Of a DNA stretch of 64,000 nt, positions 35,669 through 44,635 are shown piece by piece (within the stretch, counting starts at the first letter, position 1; every line of letters begins with the position of its first letter). This DNA is from Clostridiales bacterium CHKCI001. GTDB taxonomy: Bacteria; Bacillota; Clostridia; Lachnospirales; Lachnospiraceae. The DNA lies in the NCBI GenBank assembly GCA_900045905.1, contig FCNS01000036.1:223388-287387 (forward strand). The letters are read 5' to 3'. The notes below the pieces were generated by a model that was not told the DNA's origin, did not search any database, and saw nothing but the letters and a program-made list of their open reading frames with translations. The position numbers and the translations under genes were made by a program.

Positions 35669-36292
35669 TTAATGGCATGAATAATCATAAATAAAGAAAT
35701 TCATCTTTTCTGACTGCCCGTTAATGTTAAAGATATGCTCTTTTTCACAACGGCGAAACATGCCTTGATGCTCATAAAATCCATAATTACAGCTTGTATC
35801 AGTAAATAAAAAGAAGTTATCTAATCTCTGGTTTTTCAAATAATTAAGGGCTGACTGAAATAACTTTTTACCCAATCCCTGCCCTTGACATAAAGAACTT
35901 ACAGCGAATAACGAAAGTTCTGCTGAATAAGATTTTTTACTGTCGTTTAATAACTGTTTGTCAATTCCGTTGACATTTTTAAATATTTGTGCTACTTTTC
36001 TTCCCTCTCTGGAGTGATACAGTGATAATATAGATTTAGCTTGCATTAATCTGTGAGATAGAGGACAGCTATGCTTTTTGATGTCCTTTACCAGAATAAT
36101 TCCTGCGACCTTTCCGTTAAGTACAGCTACTCTCGAAAATGTATAATTTGTCAAACAACTGCTTAAAAAGACTCCAGCAAGTTTAGAAGCGGTTTTAGGA
36201 CTACTGAATTCATCATAATGCCATATATCTCTGATAATATCCTTTATTGGCTCAAAATCTTGTTTCTTGTATTCTCTTAATTGTACTTGCAT
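35669..36292 (-). CDS. GNAT-family N-acetyltransferase
   Basis: The 207-residue protein has the acetyl-CoA-binding signature LFAVSSLCQGQGLGKKLFQSAL and a C-terminal FLFTDTSCNYGFYEHQGM segment, as in many GNAT enzymes. The substrate is unknown. The start is at 36292, with AAGGAGG 7 bases upstream; an ATG seven codons earlier lacks a site. It is transcribed away from a MerR-type gene and has a 19-base-spacer promoter carrying the MerR operator, so it is most probably the regulator's target. The pair looks like an acquired resistance or detoxification cassette. Confidence 0.88.
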   Translation of the reverse strand: MQVQLREYKKQDFEPIKDIIRDIWHYDEFSSPKTASKLAGVFLSSCLTNYTFSRVAVLNGKVAGIILVKDIKKHSCPLSHRLMQAKSILSLYHSREGRKVAQIFKNVNGIDKQLLNDSKKSYSAELSLFAVSSLCQGQGLGKKLFQSALNYLKNQRLDNFFLFTDTSCNYGFYEHQGMFRRCEKEHIFNINGQSEKMNFFIYDYSCH

Positions 36293-36327
36293 TATTATCC
36301 TCCTTGCTTTCATAACCTCTATTCCAT

Positions 36328-36358
36328 ATAATAGACTTTACAGTAACTGTAATGTCAA
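36328..36358 (-). promoter_or_regulatory. MerR-type 19-bp-spacer promoter with palindromic operator
   Basis: TTGACA (36353-36358) and TATTAT (36328-36333) on the minus strand are 19 bases apart. The spacer contains the perfect palindrome TTACAGTTACTGTAA (36338-36352). This is the classic layout of promoters that MerR proteins activate by DNA distortion. The promoter points to the GNAT gene. Confidence 0.9.
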
Positions 36359-36380
36359 CACTGATAAGGAGTTTTTGAAT

Positions 36381-37193
36381 ATGAATAATAATTCGATAAA
36401 ATTGACAACGGCCCAGTTTGCAAAACTACATAAAGTCAATAAGCGAACATTGCACTACTATGATAGCATTGGTCTTTTTCGTCCTAATGCAAAAGGAGAT
36501 AACGGTTACCGTTATTATGACGTTTCACAGAGTATAGACTTTGAATATATCCGTATGCTGAAAGAATTGAATATGAGCATTGAAGAAATTGTTGACTATT
36601 GCAAAAATCCCACGCCCTATAAATTTTTGGAAATTGCAGAAAAGAAGGAAACAGAAATTGATCTGGCAATCCAACAATTAAAGCATACCAAAAAGATATT
36701 GCAGAGAAAAAAAGAACAAGTGACATTTTGCGAAAATTTGCAGGAACAAGAAATCAGAATTGAAGACTGCAAAGCTGAAAGAATTTCTGTTTTACGGTAT
36801 GATTTTTCCGAAGATGATGTATCACAGATATTTACTTATGCAAATGAAAAATGGAGTATAGAACAAATTCGTATAGGAATTGGCAGTTTTATTTCACTTG
36901 ATAAAGTAATCTATAACACCTTTGACACATATGACGGAATTTATACATATACATTAGGACGAATATCTGGTTCTAAATCTCTGATAAAACCAAAAGGAAA
37001 ATATATTTGTGGTTATCAAAAAGGTACATGGGATAAAGCTCCTGCAATGTATAAGAAAATGCTTAACTATGCAGAGAAGAATCATTTGAAACTGACAGGA
37101 TACGCCTATGAGATAGGACTAAATGAATTTGTGATTTCAAGTCCAGAAGAGTATATCACAAAGTTTATGATTAAGATTGACGAGCAGTATTGA
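36381..37193 (+). CDS. MerR-family regulator with effector-binding domain
   Basis: The 270-residue protein begins with a MerR winged helix (LTTAQFAKLHKVNKRTLHYY, then GYRYYDVSQ), a coiled-coil dimerisation helix around residues 75-125, and a C-terminal region resembling GyrI/BmrR-type ligand-binding domains. The start is set at 36381, where AAGGAG lies 8 bases upstream; the frame stays open for 38 codons further upstream, across the divergent promoter. The operator palindrome lies between it and the GNAT gene. A small cationic drug or metabolite is the likely inducer, by analogy with BmrR. Confidence 0.88.
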   Translation: MNNNSIKLTTAQFAKLHKVNKRTLHYYDSIGLFRPNAKGDNGYRYYDVSQSIDFEYIRMLKELNMSIEEIVDYCKNPTPYKFLEIAEKKETEIDLAIQQLKHTKKILQRKKEQVTFCENLQEQEIRIEDCKAERISVLRYDFSEDDVSQIFTYANEKWSIEQIRIGIGSFISLDKVIYNTFDTYDGIYTYTLGRISGSKSLIKPKGKYICGYQKGTWDKAPAMYKKMLNYAEKNHLKLTGYAYEIGLNEFVISSPEEYITKFMIKIDEQY

Positions 37194-37358
37194 CTTTACA
37201 CTTACTGAATAGTTCATACTTTAAATACAGATAACTATGTCGTGGTAAATCAGTGGTGAATTGATTGGTTTTCAAGTTGCTATATTGCTTAGAAGTTCAG
37301 TGTTTATGCTAATAGTCGGATTTTTTATTTTGAATTTACCTAAAAATCAAATTTCTAC

Positions 37359-37387
37359 TTGCTAATCATATACGTATATGTTATAAT
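37359..37387 (+). promoter_or_regulatory. treR promoter with internal TreR operator
   Basis: TTGCTA (37359-37364) and TATAAT (37382-37387) flank a 17-base spacer filled by the perfect palindrome CATATACGTATATG (37367-37380). The same palindrome stands before treP, so this indicates autoregulation. An imperfect hairpin (TTGTCTTAGGAGGT with ACCTCTTAGACAA, 37467-37530) lies in the leader. The rest of this 370-base gap shows nothing I can name. Confidence 0.8.
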
Positions 37388-37563
37388 TCAATTACATATT
37401 TATACGGACATTATTTTTTCGTAACACTACTTGTTCGTATTAGAAACCCTAAGTTGTCCTATTCGCTTGTCTTAGGAGGTTTGTTTTTCTATCTCTCTTA
37501 GTGACATCTGCATAGAGACCTCTTAGACAAAACTTTACTATTATCTATTCTATGAGGTGAATT

Positions 37564-38271
37564 ATGACAGTAAAATATCGTTCCATTTATCAGGAATATG
37601 TAAATCAAATTGAAAATGGAGTTTTAAATCCAGGAGATTCCCTTCCATCAGAAGGAAAAATGATGAAACAATTCCATTCATCAAGAGATACCATACGAAA
37701 AGCTATGACTCTTTTAGAGCAAAACCATTATATCTTAAAGATGCGCGGAAAAGAATCTGTTGTATTGGATCGCAGCAGATATAACTTTCCTCTTTCTAAA
37801 ATTTCATCTTTTACTGAATTAGCAATTCAACAGCGTATTAATGTAAAAACAACCATTGCTGATCTCAGTATTATTATTGGAGAAGAACGTATTATGAGAA
37901 AACTCGAAGTGGACGAGAATACCGAAGTATATCGTGTCCGCCGTGTTCGGGAAATCGATGGAGAACGTGTCATTTTAGATGAAGATTACTTTTTACGTGA
38001 TTATGTTCCACGTTTAACAAAGGAGATTTGTGAAGGTTCTATTTATGAATACTTAGAAAACGAATTAAAACTAAAAATCGGAATTGCCAAAAAAATTATT
38101 ACAGTAAGACATGCAAGTCGAGAAGAAGCATTACTTCTTGATCTGAATGACGAACCTTATATTGCAGTTGTAGCTAGCTTTACAAGACTTACAGACGGTA
38201 CTTTATTCCAATATACAGAGTCTAAACATCGCATTGATAAGTTTCAGTTTATTGAATTCGCGAAACGTTAA
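37564..38271 (+). CDS. treR: GntR-family trehalose operon repressor
   Basis: The 235-residue protein has an N-terminal GntR winged helix (ENGVLNPGDSLPSEGKMMKQ then SSRDTIRKAMTLLEQN) and a C-terminal UTRA domain with YRVRRVREIDGERVILDEDYF. Both fit the TreR subfamily of HutC-type regulators, whose effector is trehalose-6-phosphate. The genes for the trehalose PTS and phosphotrehalase follow on the same strand, and four ATATACGTATAT-type operators flank the gene. The GAGGTGAATT site precedes ATG 37564. Confidence 0.93.
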   Translation: MTVKYRSIYQEYVNQIENGVLNPGDSLPSEGKMMKQFHSSRDTIRKAMTLLEQNHYILKMRGKESVVLDRSRYNFPLSKISSFTELAIQQRINVKTTIADLSIIIGEERIMRKLEVDENTEVYRVRRVREIDGERVILDEDYFLRDYVPRLTKEICEGSIYEYLENELKLKIGIAKKIITVRHASREEALLLDLNDEPYIAVVASFTRLTDGTLFQYTESKHRIDKFQFIEFAKR

Positions 38272-38381
38272 CGAAACTTATTATATTTTAAGTGAAAATG
38301 GACACCATTATTGTTGAGATGTTCCCTGCACGCTATGATAAGTAAAAATGGAAAAAATTTTATTTTTTTTTCATTTTTTTA

Positions 38382-38464
38382 TTGACTTCGATATACGTAT
38401 ATGATATAGTTATATCAATGACATATACGTATATTTAATCTATTTTTTAATTCTTATACGTATA
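38382..38464 (+). promoter_or_regulatory. treP promoter with three phased TreR operators
   Basis: TTGACT (38382-38387) and TATAGT (38405-38410) have a 17-base spacer. Operators ATATACGTATAT at 38391-38402 and 38423-38434, and TATACGTATA at 38455-38464, have centres 32 and 31 bp apart. They therefore lie on one helix face, suited to cooperative repression. Confidence 0.82.
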
Positions 38465-38575
38465 CCATGATCTTGTAAACTCGGCCGACTTTTTACAAGA
38501 ATTTGTAACCAATTCACTTATTTTTATCAAGCCAGTTTCTGGCAAAACTAAATTATAAAAGGAGAGAAGAATAGT

Positions 38576-40525
38576 ATGGGTAAGTACACGGAAGATTCCA
38601 AACAACTGTTAACATTAGTTGGCGGAAAAGAAAACATTTCCGCAGTTACACACTGTATGACAAGAATGCGTTTCGTTCTTGTAGATCCTAAGAAGGCAGA
38701 CGTATCTGGAATTGAAGCAATGAAAGTCGTAAAAGGTAGTTTTACACAATCTGGCCAATTCCAAGTTATTATTGGTAATACGGTTTCTGACTTCTATAAC
38801 GATTTTATCGCCGTTGCAGGTATTGAAGGTGTTTCCAAAGAAGCTGCAAAACAGGCTGCGAAAAAGAATCAGAATATCGCTCAGCGTATTGTTACAAATA
38901 TCGCAGAGATCTTTGCACCATTACTTCCAGCCATTATCTGTGGTGGTTTGATTTTAGGTTTCCGCAACTGTATTGGTGAATTAAAACTTTTCAATGATGG
39001 CACACAGACTTTAGCTGATATTTCCACATTCTGGGCTGGTATGTATAGTTTCCTCTGGCTGATTGGTGAGGCGATTTTCCAATTCCTGCCTGTTGGTATT
39101 ACATGGTCCATTACGAAGAAGATGGGAACGACTCAGATTCTCGGTATCGTTCTTGGTATCACATTAGTATCTCCACAGCTTTTGAATGCTTATGATGTTG
39201 CTTCCACTGCAGCAGCAGACATTCCTTTCTGGGATTTTGGATTTGTTAAAATTAATATGATCGGTTACCAAGCCCAAGTTATCCCAGCTATTCTCGCTGG
39301 ATTTACACTCGTATATTTAGAGAAATTTTTCCGTAAACATTGTCCTGCTGTGATCTCCATGATCGTAGTTCCATTTTTATCTTTAATTTTTACAGTAATT
39401 GTTGCTCATGCTATTTTAGGACCAATTGGTTGGAAGATTGGTGATGCAATTTCCTCCGTTGTATACAGTGGTTTAACATCTCCATTCCGCTCCTTATTCG
39501 CTCTTGTTTTTGGTCTTTTATATGCACCACTCGTTATCACAGGTTTGCATCATATGACCAATGCAATCGACTTACAGCTGCAAAATTCTTTCGGTGGTAC
39601 CATTCTTTGGCCAATGATTGCTTTGTCCAATATTGCACAAGGTTCTGCCGTTTTAGCAATGATTTTCCTTCAAAAAAATCAGCCAGAAGAAAAAGAAGTT
39701 TCCGTACCTGCTTGTATCTCCTGTTATTTAGGTGTAACAGAACCTGCCATCTTCGGTGTTAACTTAAAATTGATGTTCCCATTTATCTGCGGTATGATTG
39801 GTTCTGCATGCGCTGCAATCTATGCAGTTTCCACTAATACTATGGCATTTACGGTTGGTGTTGGTGGTCTTCCAGGCATTCTTTCCATCATGCCAGAGTG
39901 TATGATTAACTTCGCGATTGCTATGGTAATTGCAATTGTAATCCCATTTGTTTTAACTTATATTGTTGGTAAAAAGAAATATCATCCTGCTGCTGCTGTT
40001 GAAACAGCTGAAACAACCGAATCAATCTCTGCTTCTAATGAAACAGTTGAAACAACTGCTACTTCTGAAGCTCCTGAATTAAAAGCTTTCTTAAGTGGTA
40101 AAGCAGTTCCAATCGAAGAAGTTCCAGATGAAGTATTCGCTACGAAAGTTATGGGAGACGGACTTGCAATTGACCCAACCGATAATACTGTTGTGGCTCC
40201 TGCTGCTGGTGTAATTAGTGCTGTTATGGAAGATTCCAAACATGCCTGTGGTATTACACTTTCCAACGGTATGGAGGTATTAATTCACGTTGGTCTGGAT
40301 ACAGTAGCTATGAATGGAGATGGATTCCAACTTCATGTAAAGATGGGACAGAACGTATCTGCTGGAACTCCATTAATTACATTTGATCCAAAGAAAATTA
40401 AAGCAGCAGGACATCCTGCCATCACTATGCTCGTAATTACGAATGAAGGTTCTGCTAAAAATCTTACTATGCTGACTGGAAAGAATGTAACTGCTGGAAA
40501 AGATGTAATCGCAACATTTGAATAA
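38576..40525 (+). CDS. treP: trehalose-specific PTS permease EIIBCA
   Basis: This 649-residue membrane protein imports trehalose as trehalose-6-phosphate. The EIIB domain (1-85) has the phosphocysteine in AVTHCMTRMRFVL. The EIIC domain (about 110-460) has ten or so spans and the GITEPAIFG-like motif LGVTEPAIFGVN. A Glu/Thr/Ser/Ala-rich linker (470-495) leads to a fused EIIA-glucose-type domain with VLIHVGLDTV carrying the phosphohistidine. The attached EIIA removes the need for a separate one. It overlaps no other gene, and treC begins 19 bases later. Confidence 0.95.
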   Translation: MGKYTEDSKQLLTLVGGKENISAVTHCMTRMRFVLVDPKKADVSGIEAMKVVKGSFTQSGQFQVIIGNTVSDFYNDFIAVAGIEGVSKEAAKQAAKKNQNIAQRIVTNIAEIFAPLLPAIICGGLILGFRNCIGELKLFNDGTQTLADISTFWAGMYSFLWLIGEAIFQFLPVGITWSITKKMGTTQILGIVLGITLVSPQLLNAYDVASTAAADIPFWDFGFVKINMIGYQAQVIPAILAGFTLVYLEKFFRKHCPAVISMIVVPFLSLIFTVIVAHAILGPIGWKIGDAISSVVYSGLTSPFRSLFALVFGLLYAPLVITGLHHMTNAIDLQLQNSFGGTILWPMIALSNIAQGSAVLAMIFLQKNQPEEKEVSVPACISCYLGVTEPAIFGVNLKLMFPFICGMIGSACAAIYAVSTNTMAFTVGVGGLPGILSIMPECMINFAIAMVIAIVIPFVLTYIVGKKKYHPAAAVETAETTESISASNETVETTATSEAPELKAFLSGKAVPIEEVPDEVFATKVMGDGLAIDPTDNTVVAPAAGVISAVMEDSKHACGITLSNGMEVLIHVGLDTVAMNGDGFQLHVKMGQNVSAGTPLITFDPKKIKAAGHPAITMLVITNEGSAKNLTMLTGKNVTAGKDVIATFE

Positions 40526-40544
40526 AAAAGAAAGGATGACAGCT

Positions 40545-42197
40545 ATGAAGGATTTTAAAAAGAGTTGTGTCTATCAAATTTATCCAAAGTCTTTTTATGA
40601 TAAATCAGGAGATGGTATTGGCGATCTTGCAGGTATCACAGAGAAATTGGATTATTTAAAAGATCTGGGTATTGATTACCTTTGGATTACTCCATTTTTT
40701 GTATCTCCACAAAACGATAACGGCTACGATGTAGCTGATTATCGCAGCATTGATCCAACTTATGGCACAATGGAAGACTTTGAAACATTAGCTTCAGAAG
40801 CTAAGAAACGCAATATCGGTATTATGTTAGATATGGTATTTAATCATACTTCCACAGAGCACGAATGGTTCCAAAAAGCAATGGCTGGAGATCCTTATTA
40901 CAAAGATTTTTATATTTTCAAAAAAGGAAAAAATGGTCAGCCTCCAACAAATTGGGTTTCTAAATTTGGTGGAAACGCATGGCAGTATGTAGAGAAATTT
41001 GATGAATATTATCTCCACTTATTTGATAAAACTCAGGCAGACTTAAACTGGGAAAATGAAAATGTAAGAAAAGAATTAGTAGACATTTTAAAATTTTGGA
41101 TGTCCAAGGGCGTTTCTGGCTTCCGCTTTGATGTTATCAACTTAATTTCAAAGCCAGCCGTATTTGAAGATGATTTTTCAGGAGATGGACGCCGTTTCTA
41201 TACGGACGGACCTCGCATTCATGAGTTTTTAAAAGAAATGGCTCAAAATAGTGGTTTAAACAGCAATGGAATGATTACAGTTGGTGAAATGTCCTCCACT
41301 ACAATGGAACACTGTATTCGTTACTCCAATCCAGATGAAAAAGAATTGTCCATGTGCTTTAACTTCCATCATTTGAAAGTAGATTATAAGAACCAACAGA
41401 AGTGGGAATTACAAGATTGTGATTTCATGAAATTAAAATCTATTTTCAACACATGGCAAACAGGAATGCAGGCAGGCAATGGTTGGAATGCTGTATTCTG
41501 GTGTAACCACGATCAGCCTCGTATTATCTCCCGTTTTGGAGACGATAAAAACTATCCTCGTGAATCGGCTACAATGCTTGCTACAATGATACATCTGATG
41601 CGTGGCACGCCATACATTTATCAGGGCGAAGAAATTGGAATGACCAATGCCTACTTTACCGACATTAATCAATACCGTGATGTAGAAAGTCTGAATTATT
41701 ATCAGATTTTAAAAGAAGAAGGAAAATCGGAAGACGAGATTTACAAGATTTTACAAGAACGTTCCCGTGATAATTCCCGTACTCCAATGCAATGGAATGC
41801 TTGTGAACACGCTGGATTTAGCACTGGTACTCCATGGTTATCGGTAAATCCAAATTATCAAACCATTAATACAGAAGCTTGTCTCGCTGATCCAAATTCG
41901 ATTCTTTACTATTACAAAAAGCTCGTAGCACTTCGTAAAGAATACGATATCATCGCCTATGGTGATTATGTTCCTGTATTAGAAGATAACACTTCTGTAT
42001 TCGCCTATAAACGAGTGTATCAGAATGAAAAATTACTCGTATTGGCTAACTTCTATGGAAAAGAGACTACCGTTCAATTAGATGGAATTTTTGAAGACGG
42101 CTATGAGTGCTTATTAACCAACTACACAAAGCGTGCATTAGAAAATGAAATGACATTGCAGCCATATGAAGCAGTTGTATTTTATAAAAGCAACTAA
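40545..42197 (+). CDS. treC: alpha,alpha-phosphotrehalase (GH13)
   Basis: The 550-residue GH13 enzyme splits trehalose-6-phosphate into glucose and glucose-6-phosphate. Motifs are MLDMVFNHTS (region I), GFRFDVINLI with the nucleophile Asp (region II), a Glu in TVGEMSSTT (region III) and FWCNHDQPR (region IV). The start at 40545 has AAAGGATG upstream; an earlier in-frame ATG at 40518 overlaps treP. Its position behind treP settles trehalose-6-phosphate over isomaltose as substrate. A tailed hairpin repeat and a second terminator follow. Confidence 0.96.
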   Translation: MKDFKKSCVYQIYPKSFYDKSGDGIGDLAGITEKLDYLKDLGIDYLWITPFFVSPQNDNGYDVADYRSIDPTYGTMEDFETLASEAKKRNIGIMLDMVFNHTSTEHEWFQKAMAGDPYYKDFYIFKKGKNGQPPTNWVSKFGGNAWQYVEKFDEYYLHLFDKTQADLNWENENVRKELVDILKFWMSKGVSGFRFDVINLISKPAVFEDDFSGDGRRFYTDGPRIHEFLKEMAQNSGLNSNGMITVGEMSSTTMEHCIRYSNPDEKELSMCFNFHHLKVDYKNQQKWELQDCDFMKLKSIFNTWQTGMQAGNGWNAVFWCNHDQPRIISRFGDDKNYPRESATMLATMIHLMRGTPYIYQGEEIGMTNAYFTDINQYRDVESLNYYQILKEEGKSEDEIYKILQERSRDNSRTPMQWNACEHAGFSTGTPWLSVNPNYQTINTEACLADPNSILYYYKKLVALRKEYDIIAYGDYVPVLEDNTSVFAYKRVYQNEKLLVLANFYGKETTVQLDGIFEDGYECLLTNYTKRALENEMTLQPYEAVVFYKSN

Positions 42198-42216
42198 CCC
42201 TTCTCAATAATAGTTC

Positions 42217-42268
42217 AACAAAAGAAAGCTCCACTAGAGTTTTCTTTTGCATATCATGATAATAAAAA
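42217..42268 (+). repeat. terminator-like tailed hairpin repeat
   Basis: AAAAGAAAGCTCCACTAGAG is followed by TTTTCTTTTGCATATCATGATAATAAAAAG. This is the best copy of the dispersed family and lies 20 bases after treC. Confidence 0.78.
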
Positions 42269-42269
42269 G

Positions 42270-42304
42270 TGGAGCAGCTGCAAGATAAATTTGTAGCTGC
42301 TCCA
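42270..42304. terminator. bidirectional terminator between treC and the HAD gene
   Basis: TGGAGCAGCTGCAAG pairs with TTTGTAGCTGCTCCA (one G-U) with a short loop. AATAAAAAG on one side and ATTTTC on the other allow use by both convergent operons. Confidence 0.85.
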
Positions 42305-42307
42305 TTT

Positions 42308-43144
42308 TCATGATTCAAAACATTTTTTTAAGACTACTAATAATCCTTCATGGTCATTATCCAATGTCACATAAGCGGCACTATCCTGTACTTCTTTTGG
42401 TGCATTTGCCATCGCATAGCTATTCTTTACATCCTTCAACATATCTATATCATTATGCCCATCTCCAAAGACTATCGCTTCATCCATCGAATATCCATAG
42501 TGATCGCATAAAATACGAACTGCTTTCGATTTTCTCACGTGTTCTTCCATTACTTCCAGATAATACTCTGTAGATTTTGCAACATGAAGGTTCGGATAAT
42601 CCTGCTTTAAACGCTTTTCCAGTATAAGTATATCTTTGGGATCTCCCATTAAAAGAAATTTATGTATTCCTGCATTCTTTGCAAACGCTTCTTCTATATT
42701 TCCTATTTTGGATTTAATACCAGTGATTGTCTCTTCATTGCGTACCCACAGATTTTTGTCATCGTCCACAATCCACTTATTATGTCCATATGTATTACAG
42801 CATATATTTGGAAATTCTTTATCCAGCATATTCTTAATTTGAACTGCCAAATTCAAATTCATCTGGCAACTATATAAAATCTCTCCATTCGTTCCCCAAA
42901 TAAGGGCACCACTATAACATATAATCGGAGCATGATTGCCAATTTGGTTTTGGATCGTCAATATCCCATCTGGCATACGAGCCGACACTAGTATAAATGG
43001 AATCCCTCTTTGTTCCAAACTTAATATTTCTAATCTCGTATCAGGAGTTACCTGATGTTTACTATTGAGTAGTGTACCATCAATATCACTAAACACAACT
43101 CTATATTGCATATTCGTTCCTTTTTTTCGTTCATCTGCACACAT
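42308..43144 (-). CDS. Cof-type HAD-IIB phosphatase
   Basis: The protein has the HAD motifs VVFSDIDGTLLNSK (motif I nucleophile Asp), PFILVSARMP (motif II), a Lys in the VRKSKAVRIL segment (motif III) and AIVFGDGHNDIDML (motif IV), with a large type IIB cap between. Such enzymes dephosphorylate sugar phosphates or cofactors; the substrate is unknown. ATG 43144 has AGGAG 8 bases upstream, giving 278 residues. A second ATG at 43111 with AAAGGAA would give the more usual family start MQYRVVFSD. It is the last gene after the sensor unit, suggesting a role with PTS-derived fructose phosphate. Confidence 0.9.
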   Translation of the reverse strand: MCADERKKGTNMQYRVVFSDIDGTLLNSKHQVTPDTRLEILSLEQRGIPFILVSARMPDGILTIQNQIGNHAPIICYSGALIWGTNGEILYSCQMNLNLAVQIKNMLDKEFPNICCNTYGHNKWIVDDDKNLWVRNEETITGIKSKIGNIEEAFAKNAGIHKFLLMGDPKDILILEKRLKQDYPNLHVAKSTEYYLEVMEEHVRKSKAVRILCDHYGYSMDEAIVFGDGHNDIDMLKDVKNSYAMANAPKEVQDSAAYVTLDNDHEGLLVVLKKCFES

Positions 43145-43165
43145 CGTAATTTCTCCTATTGTTAT

Positions 43166-44512
43166 TTACTGTTTCAAAAGACTATTCATTTCACGTTGCA
43201 GCTTTAAAAGACCGTTATCCATAGATACTTCACCATTTAGTATACGACTAATTTCTCTATCTGCCTCAGACATAACAGAAGAATACTGTCTAAAATTAGG
43301 TGTAGCTACCGCTTCTTCCATTACCTGATCAATAACACTCATATTTATCTTACTCGTTCCAGGTGCATCCATTTGCAGCAACTCTTGAAATTCTGAGGAT
43401 TGTACCACTTCTCGTATTACTGGTAACCCTTGAGAATCCTTAAGAATCTGCTTCTGAGTTTCTTCCTCATAACATAATGTCTTAATAAACTCCCATGCCA
43501 GCTCTTCATAATTCGTTCTGCTTCCAACTCCTATCAAAAGAGTACTAACTTCCGACTGATTTTTCCCAGAAGGTCCAGCAGGCATTGTCACACAATCCCA
43601 TTCAAAATTAGAATATTTCTTAATTCTCCACGGATACGGTTTGTATGTTTTATATTCTGAAAAATCAAGTGGTCGAAAAGCTACTTTACCTTCATCGAAT
43701 TCTTTTGAAGTAACCGTAAAACCTTGATTAACATCTGTTAACTCCTTTACAAACCTTACCGTAGCTTCTACTTTTTCATCTCCAAAAAAAGTGTTCTCTC
43801 CATTGTCATCAAATAATCTTATTCCATTAGAAATCACTGCATTCTTCCATCCATAATCATAATAGCCAAACTGATCTGTAACACCATCCCCGTTTGTATC
43901 TTTTGTAACTTGGCGGCATATGTCTAGAAAATCTTGCCAATTCCAGTTCGTATCAGGCATCGCAATTCCTTCCTTTTCCAAAAGCGTTTTATTTACAAAC
44001 ATAAGAGTCGGAACTGTTTCATAAGGCAACGCATACTGCCTTTGCCTAATACTCCCATAATTATATGCCGCACTATAATAGGCATCCTCATGAAAGCTAC
44101 TATCTTTTTTTATAAAATCGTCTAAATCCTTTAATACGCCAACAGATGCCAACATATCGAATTCTCCTGCTGGAATCATAAATACATCTGGCTCTTTTCC
44201 AAGAAGCACCTGTTCTGCCAGCCATTCTGAATAATCATCCTTAAGAATACCGCTAACATATTCAATTTTTACATTGGAATGAGACTCCTCAAAACGCTGA
44301 ATTGCATCATCGATTACCTGATAACAATTTCCTGTAGGCACATCCCAATAGCTTCCTGCAAACATGCCAAAATGTAATACAGTTACTTTATCATCTTTTT
44401 GATTCTGACTTATGGTAGTTGCTCCAATCAACAGTAACAGACTAGTTGTAATAAATATTACAATACCTAGTGCCAATTGTTTATTTTTTTGTTTCCTGCC
44501 TTCTCGTTCCAT
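43166..44512 (-). CDS. membrane-anchored extracellular solute-binding protein (LevT-like position)
   Basis: The 448-residue family 1 solute-binding protein has an N-terminal hydrophobic helix (about 13-35) without a lipobox cysteine, so it is probably anchored by that helix. The mature part has IEYVSGILKDDYSEWLAEQVLLGKEPDV and later PYETVPTLMFVNK, as in sugar-binding proteins. No permease is nearby. Instead it follows a response regulator and histidine kinase, the same position as LevT in the streptococcal LevQRST four-component system, so a sensing rather than transport role is likely. A hairpin-RBS leader repeat precedes it. Confidence 0.87.
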   Translation of the reverse strand: MEREGRKQKNKQLALGIVIFITTSLLLLIGATTISQNQKDDKVTVLHFGMFAGSYWDVPTGNCYQVIDDAIQRFEESHSNVKIEYVSGILKDDYSEWLAEQVLLGKEPDVFMIPAGEFDMLASVGVLKDLDDFIKKDSSFHEDAYYSAAYNYGSIRQRQYALPYETVPTLMFVNKTLLEKEGIAMPDTNWNWQDFLDICRQVTKDTNGDGVTDQFGYYDYGWKNAVISNGIRLFDDNGENTFFGDEKVEATVRFVKELTDVNQGFTVTSKEFDEGKVAFRPLDFSEYKTYKPYPWRIKKYSNFEWDCVTMPAGPSGKNQSEVSTLLIGVGSRTNYEELAWEFIKTLCYEEETQKQILKDSQGLPVIREVVQSSEFQELLQMDAPGTSKINMSVIDQVMEEAVATPNFRQYSSVMSEADREISRILNGEVSMDNGLLKLQREMNSLLKQ

Positions 44513-44517
44513 GTTTA

Positions 44518-44620
44518 CCTCCTAATGCCACACTTACTGTGGCATAAATTCTGGGATGGGTGAAAGTTTCTTTCAGACTTTCCTCCTAATACCAATTTAC
44601 TACAGCATAAATTCTAGAAT
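44518..44620 (-). repeat. hairpin-RBS 5' leader repeat, two tandem copies
   Basis: On the minus strand copy B (44582-44620) reads CTAGAATTTATG, a weak stem and ATTAGGAGG. Copy A (44518-44576) reads GAAACTTTCACCCATCCC, then AGAATTTATG, the hairpin GCCACAGTAAGTGTGGC and ATTAGGAGG. Copy A is the real ribosome site of the binding-protein gene and matches the glgP leader in order and wording. Confidence 0.65.
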
Positions 44621-44635
44621 CATAAAATATATTTC

